From positions 744,001-808,000 of the forward strand of contig JAEBUN010000020.1 of assembly GCA_023014365.1 (NCBI GenBank): a stretch of 64,000 nt of DNA. Direction: 5' to 3'. Shown here one piece after another: positions 56,551-64,000 of the stretch. The notes beneath the pieces were generated by a model that was not told the origin of the DNA, searched no databases, and was given only the letters and a program-made list of their open reading frames with translations. The translations under genes and the position numbers were made by a program. Source of the DNA: Lepiota brunneoincarnata. Its lineage: Eukaryota; Basidiomycota; Agaricomycetes; Agaricales; Agaricaceae. How positions within the stretch are numbered: position 1 is the first letter of the stretch; every line of letters begins with the position of its first letter.

Positions 56551-56581
56551 CGAGGGTAAGAACCCGTGCCGTTGGCACGGG
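56551..56581 (-). other. Probable Helitron 3' end with terminal hairpin
   Basis: On the minus strand the hairpin CCCGTGCC-AAC-GGCACGGG (56581-56563) is followed after eight bases by CTCG (56554-56551) and T. Helitrons end in such a hairpin about 10 bp before CTRR and insert 5' of T. CTCG departs from CTRR by one base. Confidence 0.55.
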
Positions 56582-56754
56582 GCGTGATTATGCTTCAATT
56601 CTAAGTCACACGTAAATCCGAGTTTGTAATCCTGAGTACAATTCCAGTTCTATGTACATTACAAATGACTGAACAAACCTAAATTAAATGTTCCATGAAA
56701 AAGAAAAAGATGAATGTTCCATAAGAGAAGAAAAATAAATGTTTCATGTTCTAA

Positions 56755-58854
56755 CTACAAATCCAGTCCATTGAAAACTTCCTTGTATACTACATTGGTG
56801 GTTCTTTTGGTAATATTTACTTCAGGAAATACTACTTTAATCCTGTTTGCCTACATACAATTGGCCATGTGAAAAAACTGGTGTCTGCAGATTAATTCCA
56901 ACATGCTTTACTGACTGTCCCTTTGACTTGTTAATAGTCATTGCAAATGCAAGTCATACTGGAAATTGCCTGCATTGGAGTGGGATTGGAAGTGTTTCAT
57001 CATTTGGCTTTAGTATAATTCTTGGAATTAACACTATTGTCCCTGCATATTTGGCATCTCCAGTTATAACTTTGCACTGTATTACCCTTCTCCTAATAGC
57101 CATTACAACCATTCTTGTCCCATTGCAAAGTCCTTTTGATGCATCCAGGTTTCTTAGAAGCATCACAGGGGACCCAACCTTCAGAGCTAACCTTGCAAGT
57201 GGTAGTCCACTTGCTCGAAGTGATTGAAGGTACTCTGCTGAATATGGTTGGTAGTCATTCAAGGTTGGGTTTTCCAGTTGTACTGAGTCTGCACTCATGA
57301 GTATATGAGTCTCTCCTGGAAATTTGTCAAGAATGGTTTCATTAATATCATCCACCTCATCATTCCTTGAAGACAGAATTGTTCTGTCTAAGAAGTACTG
57401 GTCAGGCTTGTTGTCCTGTCCAATTTGAGGATAAGTGGAATCAATAAGGCTTTCTATAGAATTCTCAGGGCAACACATTTCAGCAGGGATTTCAACAGTC
57501 TCAGCATTATCCAGGGTGTTTCCTGCACCTATCCTGAGCAGCCATGCAGCATGTTGCTCTCTTTCTGGAGTGTTGTCTAATCTCATATTCTGCTGCAAGT
57601 AATACATATTGTGACATTATTCCAGAGTGGACTACAAATGATAGAAGCACCAATAATTTCTTGCCTCAAGCCCCATGGAACTACTGGCAATGTCTGATGG
57701 AAGTCACCACCAAAGACAACTGTAATTCCACCAAAGGGTAAGTTTGTCTGGAATAAGTCTTGTAAGCAGCGATCAACAGCATGAATTCCATGGCTATGTT
57801 GCATTGGAACTTCATCCCAGATAATGATCTTTGTCTGCTGCAATACTGGGAATATATGGGATGTACGTGTAATTGGAGATACAGAAGTTTCATCTGCAGG
57901 TATTGGAATTTTAAACCTGGAATGAGCAGTTCTGCCTCCCTCAAGTAATAGAGCAGCAATTCCAGAAGATGCAACACATAGTGCAATATGACCCCTAGAT
58001 CTGACCACAGCAGCAAGAGCACCGCATACAAATGTTTTTCCACATCCACCTGCACTGTGAATGAAAAATATTTGTCCCAGGTTGTTATCCACAGATTGAA
58101 TAGCAGCATTATAGACATTGGCTTGTTCTTGATTAAAGAGCTGGGTGTTCCTTACAACCATAGCTTCCAGCTCAGCATGATTGTAGTTGAGTTGTTCAGC
58201 TAGGATAAAGTTGATAGGAATATCATCCCAAATTTCACCAGCTCCAGGACCCCGTGATAGAGGCATAGGTGGGAAGTCTTTAAGAGTTTTCCCTGAGCTC
58301 ATCAGGATTTTATCAAGAAGATGTAAGCCATAGTCATATCTTTGCTCAGGTGTAAATACCCAACCCTGGTAATGGGGAATCTGTTCTAGCCTCCTTGCAA
58401 GATCATCACATATAGAGTGCTTGAACCGATCCCAGAGTGCCTCTGGTGAAGATGGATTGCAGTTTTGTAGAATAACTGCAAACAATGCATGCAATGCAGA
58501 TCCAGTCTCGATATGGATGACATCCTTGAGGAATAGGATTTTGACCTTGAGCATGATTTCTATTACCCTGAGCATGATTTCTATGGTCTTGAACAGGATT
58601 TCTATGCTCTGCATCATCTTCAACTCTAATATTCTGAGGTTCATTGATCAGAACCTCATGATCATTTCCCTGCCCTTCAGCTTGAAATTGCTCAAGATTT
58701 ATCCTGGCTTGGTTATCAAGCTCATCAACTTCATTCTGAATATCAAGATTATCCTCCTGCTGAAGTTCAGCTTGTTGCTCATCTCTCAGCTCTTGGAGAT
58801 GTCTGGCCAAAATGTCTCTCTGCAATTCTGCATCTCTATCCACCTGAGACTGTA
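56755..58854 (-). pseudogene. Helitron RepHel, helicase (Pif1-like) part, decayed
   Basis: Minus-strand blocks: a Gln/Glu-rich linker (58854-58510), then after a frameshift IHIETGSALHALFAVILQNC and DDLARRLEQIPHYQGWVFTP, Walker A in GGCGKTFVCGALAAVV (about 58050), Walker B IIIWDEVPMQ (about 57825), GGDFHQTLPVVPWG, and the Helitron-type C-terminus GLPLARLALKVGSPVMLLRN and LCNGTRMVV. It ends [20 protein letters not shown], then after a small deletion [20 protein letters not shown] and GLDL-stop (56755-56757). A TGA precedes [10 protein letters not shown] where Arg is usual. The HUH Rep domain is absent. The linker continues across pogo-B into 61706-62410. Confidence 0.85.
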
Positions 58855-58856
58855 TA

Positions 58857-61703
58857 CAGTGATCTGCCGTCATTTGGCACAGCAGATTGATTTTATTTTT
58901 TCCTGCTTGCATTTTGCCTCAGACCATAGAAAGAAATAGTCAAACATATACTAAATAGTGTTCTATGTAACATGGAGCCTTGTTAAAATGAACCATAGCA
59001 TGAGAATTTGTGGAATTATTTTTTCTAAGACTTGAGACCCAAAACAGCCGAAAACTGTCATTTGGCACAGTGTGACAAAAGTGTGACACCTGCTTATCAA
59101 TCTGCATCTTCCCTATCGTGGTTATCCTCTGCTCCGTCTCCCTCACCAATTCCCATGTCCCATTCTACTAGAGCCTTGATTTCTGCTCTGGTGGGGCATT
59201 TTGGCTGCTTTGGGAGCTCCTTCTGTGGTACATTTTGCTTCAGGAGCTCCTCCCGTTCCTTTTCATTGTCCCCTTTTGCCTTCTCCCACTGCAGTCTTGT
59301 TGCCTTCCATCGTACCTCAATGGCATCCTTCAGAGCTCACTTCTGAGCCCTTTCATCTGCTCATATCTTTTTCTCCCTCTCTTCCCGCTCCAGCCGCTCT
59401 GTCAACAACTCAATCTCCCTGGTAAATGATGGATCTGTCAAGACCCTACCCTTCCCACTTGGAAACAAGAGTGTCCGGTCTTCCTTCTTCTTGTTCTCCT
59501 TTACATTTAAAGAATGGTTTTGCTGACACAGTGTAAGGTCCTAAATGACCATCTGGGCATGATTTGCCTCACTAATTAGATCTCGAGCCTTGATCTGCTG
59601 TTGAGCACTCTTGAGGCTTGTCTCAAGCTCTGAGATGTGTTCAACAAGCTTGCTCTGACCGAAATTACTGGCTCCAGGTGAGTTTCGAGTGTCAAGGAGA
59701 CTCCAGTTGGGTTTAGGAAGATCGTGTGGATGCTCAATGATTGGATGAAGAATGGAATAGGAGGATTTAAATGGGCTATCCGAAACCAGGTATAATACTG
59801 AACTTGATGAGAGTGATTCTGACAGCATCCGAGCTTGTTTTCTAGGCGTAAAATCAGTCGGGCTTGCAGATCTGCATGCTGGAACTATTAGGTTTGGCCC
59901 TGGGAAGGTTATTGTTGATATCGAGGGGGGATTGCTGTGAAATACAGCCATCACTTGCCGAATTGGTGATGGTTGCTGGACAGGAAAGGTTCCCTTTGTA
60001 GATTTTGGTATACTTGGTTGTATTTGTTGTTTGGAAATGATATTTGGATTGAAAGGATGAACACCTGTTGCCTTGAAAACAGCTTGAATAGTATCTGGGG
60101 TGAATGCACGCAAGTAAGCTGTCCAAAAACACAAGTAAAGTCTGCCTTTGAGAGGGAATTGTGGTTTTCCTTTTCGTATGAATTCAGTTCCTCCTTCTAA
60201 ACTTCTTTCATCCGAGCAAAGCAGACCACATCCAACCCTTGAAGAGCATGGGTGCAGTGTGGTGGATATCCACAAGTGTAATGAGATTTATGGCCATCCA
60301 GAATGAGAATGCAAGTTTTCCCATTTGCCTTGTCTTTTGTTGGTGGATTGAAATGCAATTTAATCCAGTCAAGTGCAAGTTCACCATCTGTCCAACCATT
60401 AGGTGAGTGTGCAATCCTTGGTAAAAATATTATATTAGTCACAGATCAAGATATTCCTATATTAATATTGACTTACGATGCATTCACAACATTGTTTTGA
60501 TTCCACTTTGCCATAAAATGTTTCCCCTTGAAAATTATCATAGGATGGAGAGCAGAACCATCTGCACAGATGGTCACCAGTACAGTAACATTTTCTCGGT
60601 TGGCCCCCCCCTGTTTATGCTGTGTTTTTGTTCCCTGACATCCCCATACCCGCTCCTTTCCTGAATGTGATCTTGTGAATCCACTTTCATCCATCCCATA
60701 GATATTCTCTGGCAAGATTTGTTTATCAATTAAATTTGCCTTGATAAGTTCAAACCAGGCCTGTATAGCCTCTGGAGTGAGCACACTTGCACGGACAGTA
60801 TCTAGAGATTTACTCCAGTGAGTCTGGATGACGTCAGCATGACAATCCCTAAAACCATCAATCCAATGCTCTCCAAGTGGTTTGCATCCGTTTCCTTCAA
60901 CTTCCTGCACAATCGCATTGGCATAGTTCATGATTTGTTTCCCATTTAGGGGAAGCCCACGGTCAGCTGATTGAATAATAAAATCCACAAGAACTTGCTC
61001 CTTTGCAGGGCTGAGCCGCTGCAGTGAAGCAACATATTCTTCTTGAGTCCCCTCTCCATTTACACACTGTGCGAGACTTCTGTATGGTACCTGGAGTTTT
61101 TCTGCAAAAAAGCGAAGGCCTGGAGGCTTCTTTAATGTCTCCTTTTCTTGGATATATGCTGCTGCTGCATCATTAAGGTTCTGGTTCAGTTCTGCCCAAG
61201 CCTTCTTCTTTTTGTTGGCAATGGACTCTGCATGGAACACCATAGTACCAGTGCAAAAGATGAGTAACAAGAAGGAGATGGGAGGGATGTACAAATTTTT
61301 GAGTTTACGAGCATACTTCCACCTGTGTTGAATGTCATGCTCTCAAAAAGGCCATCTATCGCTAGCTCCTGAGCTTGCAGCCCTACCAAAATTGACCTAC
61401 AGATAGCTTGAATGCATATCTACAGAATGGGCCAAGACTCGCACAGAAATATGTGCTTTTTGTAGTTTGAGTGACATTTGATCTCGCCTCGAAAGTTGTT
61501 TGGGCATATTTTGAGAGACTTTTGGAGGGAATCATGGCATGCCTCCCTCAAATTTGCTTCAATCACCTTAGTTTTAGATGAAACAGTAGACCTCTATGTA
61601 GTGTATTTATCATAATTTTATCAGGATATTACGCTGAAGAGATGAGCACTAATCTTAGATTGTGCCAAATGACGGTGGTATGCCAAATGATGGCAGATCA
61701 CTG
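58857..61703 (-). mobile_element. pogo-B: complete pogo-type DNA transposon nested in the Helitron
   Basis: 2847 bp with inverted ends CAGTGATCTGCCGTCATTTG (left; right reads CCATC) and TA at both flanks (58855-58856 and 61704-61705). A GTCATTTGGCACA word recurs inside each end (59057 and, inverted, 61661), forming paired subterminal repeats. It contains one minus-strand transposase gene. Confidence 0.93.
58960..61294 (-). pseudogene. pogo-B transposase (HTH plus DDE_1), with a deletion in the catalytic core
   Basis: The first exon (about 61294 to 60476) encodes LNDAAAAYIQEKETLKKPPG, a psq-type helix-turn-helix (RFFAEKLQVPYRSLAQCVNG), a CENP-B-like part (PLGEHWIDGFRDCHADVI) and the first Asp in IYGMDESGFTRSH. 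An intron (GTAAGTC...CCAAG, about 60475-60421) joins to IAHSPNGWTDGELALDW. The second Asp is in ILDGHKSHYTC, but GYPPHCTHALQGLDVVCF with the third follows at once: only 21 residues separate them, against 35 in pogo-A, so about 14-18 codons are lost in frame. After a frameshift come AYLRAFTPDTIQAVFKATGV and HPFNPNII, then a basic/acidic C-terminus with several stops (59520-58960). The enzyme is dead, but the ends may still respond to another source. Confidence 0.85.
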
Positions 61704-61705
61704 TA

Positions 61706-62410
61706 TTCTCTTCCATCCTTTGTGTAAGTGCTTGTTCTAGTTGAGTAAGTCTTTGCTGTTGTATCCTCTCCCTATCCCTAAGTTCCTGCTCAAGTTGTTC
61801 TATCCTTCTCCTATCCTGATCATGGGTGATATGTGCTATATGCCCTCTATGCAAATTATTGGAAGCAGGATTAGCCTGACCACCTGAAATATTATGCTGT
61901 GGCCTCAGTGGTTGTGCAGCTCTACTGCTTCCTCTTCCTCTCCCTCTTCCTCTTCCTCTATTCCTACTTCTTGTCTGTGGAGGTGCAGGAGGCACATTTC
62001 TGGGCATAGGATGCATCATTGGTTGGTTAAACCACTCTGGTATAGGAGTTTCAGGTATAGCAGATAGTTGAGCATGAACATTAGATGGGCCAGCAGTAGA
62101 TGTTGAAGGTCCTGCAATATTAGAAGGCCCTACAACCATATGTGGTGCCACCCTACTGTCTCTACCCATATTTGCATTCATCACAAATGCTGACTGTAGA
62201 GTCTGGATAGGTGCTGGATGCTCATCAGATACACCAACAGGTGCAGGAACTATATCCCCAAAATTGGGTTGGAGAGGAACAGCAAATGGCTCTCGATTTC
62301 AATTGCGATGTTTATCAGGGTCTGTCATTTCCAACCATTCTAACCGGTCTGCTGACCGGGTTGATTGGCGCAATTGTTCAGGAGTAGTTGGTGGTGAAAG
62401 AGGGTTCCTG
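61706..62410 (-). pseudogene. N-terminal part of the Helitron ORF (or captured ORF), upstream of pogo-B
   Basis: Minus strand from about 62410 after a possible acceptor CACAG: NPLSPPTTPEQLRQSTRSAD, RLEWLEMTDPDKHRN, a TGA (about 62299), NREPFAVPLQPNFGD, PSTSTAGPSN, a GRGRGRGRG block (61930-61965) and a coiled coil (RRRIEQLEQELRDRERIQQQ, then RLTQLEQALTQRMEE) up to the pogo-B TA site. It resumes left of pogo-B as QSQVDRDAELQRDILARHLQ, one base out of frame. Gln-rich linkers of this sort precede Rep in fungal Helitrons, but the HUH motif is not here, so the assignment rests on position. Confidence 0.55.
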
Positions 62411-62639
62411 TGAATCACATCAAGTCAAAAACAGAAACAATAGATATGCCAATATATGACTAACATTTTTGTTAACCAATTCCTCAAGTTCACAATTTGA
62501 CAAATGCACTATGAGATCACACTGTTTCTTTCATTAGTTAACCATATCATCACAATAACAAAAGCCCAACTCACAATAACAGTTGAATAAACCACTGGTA
62601 TATCACAGTAATAGAGTGTATGCTTTAGCAAGTTGGTGT

Positions 62640-62935
62640 ATCACACTTCAGCAGTAGTGGTGTGATGTATATCCCCCAGTTGTGGGTCAATCAGTGATTC
62701 AATGATATATCACAATAGTAATGTTTATTTGGCCCCAGCAATACCCAATAGTGATGTATATGACTCAAGAGTAAGCCAATCACTAATGGATCACCACTAT
62801 AGTGATGTTTGTGACCCCACAGTAAGCCAATCACCAAAGTATCACAATAATAGTGATGTCCCTGACCCTTGTAGTGAGCCAATCACAAAAGTAATGATAT
62901 ATCATTGATGTATCACAATATAGCAATGACCCTGT
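62640..62935. repeat. Minisatellite of about 55-60 bp units
   Basis: Units share TATCACAATA(A)TAGTGATGT and GTAAGCCAATCAC(T/A)AA; about five imperfect copies. Confidence 0.75.
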
Positions 62936-62994
62936 GAGTTCGAGCTTCACTCTCCCTCACATATAGGGAATTCTGGCTTCTTTGGGTCTATTAT

Positions 62995-63062
62995 GTCATT
63001 TTGGACATGAGGCGTGAAAGTTGGTGTCCACTAATTGACATCCCCTAGGGAAGGGTGTATAT
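62995..63062. repeat. 70-bp conserved block, second copy
   Basis: Matches 55423-55491 (shared words GAGGCGTGAAA and GGTGTCCACTAATTGACATC). The block can fold through GGACA/TGTCC. Confidence 0.8.
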
Positions 63063-63210
63063 CGCAATATTTTCAGCAGATTATCTAATTTTTTTGATGT
63101 ACTGTTGATCTGGTCTAATGAAGGGGACAACTGCTGACATAATTACAAAAGCCAACCAATTCTGACTAAGCTGACTAATTCAGGGTCCATGTCCCATTCT
63201 TTATAGACAA

Positions 63211-64000
63211 GCTTACGCTCGTGTGCTTTTGGCACACATATTTGGGTGACTTTAGCATTATAGGAAGATTTGAGTGAAAAAAAAGATTTTTGGAAGTCAC
63301 ATGACTTTGTTTACAATTGTTTGTGGATCAGTGAATGGATCACATGATCTTGTTTGATGACCTTAGCATTATCTGAATAGATGCCCAGACCCTTCAGCCT
63401 GGGCACTTGGAGTGTACTAATTGAAGCTTAGTATTGTCTAAGTATGTTATATTGCTTATATATTGAACACAGCATGCATGTATAGCTACTTGTAATCTAG
63501 CATTATCTGAATATGTTGTGTTACTTATATCTTGAATACACCATGAAACTAATCACAATACATGCCTGAGCTTACACTTATGTGCCTTCAGCACACAAAT
63601 TTGGGTGACTTTAGCATTATAGTGAAGTTTAGAAAGATTCAAGTGAAAAGAAAGTTTTGGAAATTACATGACTTTGTTTACTAATGTTTTATCTTCATTC
63701 AATGGATCACATGATCTTGTTTGATAACCTTAGCATTATCTGAATAGATGCCCAGACCCTTTGGCCTGGGCACTTGGAGTATAACAATTGTTTATATTAT
63801 CTGAAGCTTAGTATTGTCTAGGTATGTTATATTACTTATATATTAAATACAGCATGAAACTAATCACAATATATGCCTGAGCTTACACACAAATTTGGAT
63901 GACTTTAGCATTATAGTTAAGTTTAGAGATTTGAGTGAAAATTTTTTTTGGAAGTCACATGACCTTATTTACTGATGTTTGTAAGTGACTGAATAGATCA
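63211..64000. repeat. Long tandem array, units of about 310-360 bp
   Basis: Units begin at 63211, 63570 and 63881 (cut by the window edge) and share TTTGGGTGACTTTAGCATTATA, given here in parts as TTTGGGTGACTTT and AGCATTATA, plus GATCACATGATCTTGTTTGA and GATGCCCAGACCCTT. AT-rich, non-coding; it may extend far to the right. Confidence 0.85.

Noticed and set aside
62640..62935. CRISPR-like array
   Set aside because: Units are imperfect, without constant repeats and unique spacers, and the genome is eukaryotic; it is a minisatellite.

Overview
The window is nuclear DNA of a filamentous basidiomycete, most likely an agaricomycete. The evidence is short (about 50-60 bp) GT-AG introns, Ty3/gypsy elements ending in chromodomains, Tnp2-type, pogo and Helitron transposons, and host-type fragments of an aryl-alcohol-oxidase-like GMC gene, an amidohydrolase decarboxylase, a short-chain dehydrogenase and an HNH protein. 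It is a transposon graveyard: well over half is identifiable mobile DNA, much of it nested, and nearly all coding sequence is damaged. No rRNA, tRNA or CRISPR was seen.

Layout. 1-1997 and 8792-about 13250 form one old block on the minus strand. It holds a Tnp2 transposase remnant and an uncharacterised agaricomycete gene, sprinkled with a palindromic motif. A nearly pristine Ty3/gypsy element (Gypsy-1A, 1998-8786, duplicated target CATGT) split the block, and two solo LTRs (9614-9960 and 10884-11544) sit inside the unknown gene without disturbing its underlying frame. 14761-15765 is a dispersed 1-kb repeat. 16.5-17.6 kb is an eroded unknown gene. 17634-about 29790 is a minus-strand Ty3/gypsy ruin (Gypsy-3). 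It was hit by a second family (Gypsy-2, 18384-25015, target ATAGC, itself hit by a CACTA-type MITE) and by the second copy of the 1-kb repeat (28713-29714). About 30-32 kb holds tandem repeats with a third solo LTR.

32975-37194 holds two host-like genes facing each other: a frameshifted GMC oxidoreductase (+) and an HNH-domain protein (-). 38336-46199 is a second, decayed Gypsy-1 copy (Gypsy-1B, target TCATG) that landed on the start codon of a pogo transposase gene (46202-48912). 49312-56300 is the most gene-like stretch: an RluA-type pseudouridine synthase, three repeated 3' ends of an amidohydrolase gene, a Crinkler-like P-loop NTPase gene between them, and an SDR. 56551-62410 is a minus-strand Helitron ruin with a complete pogo element nested in it (58857-61703, target TA). 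The right edge is minisatellite and a long tandem array.

Most notable: Gypsy-1B carries, antisense and downstream of pol, a spliced gene with its own TATA box. It encodes an acidic coiled-coil protein with the full cysteine spacing of a Zn(II)2Cys6 cluster; Gypsy-1A has lost all but its last exon by a microhomology deletion. Gypsy-1 and Gypsy-2 both look self-primed in the manner of Tf1. Stop codons across unrelated elements sit mostly at former CGA codons, pointing to CpG deamination, and Gypsy-1B also has many one-base insertions exactly at CpG sites, possibly a consensus artefact.
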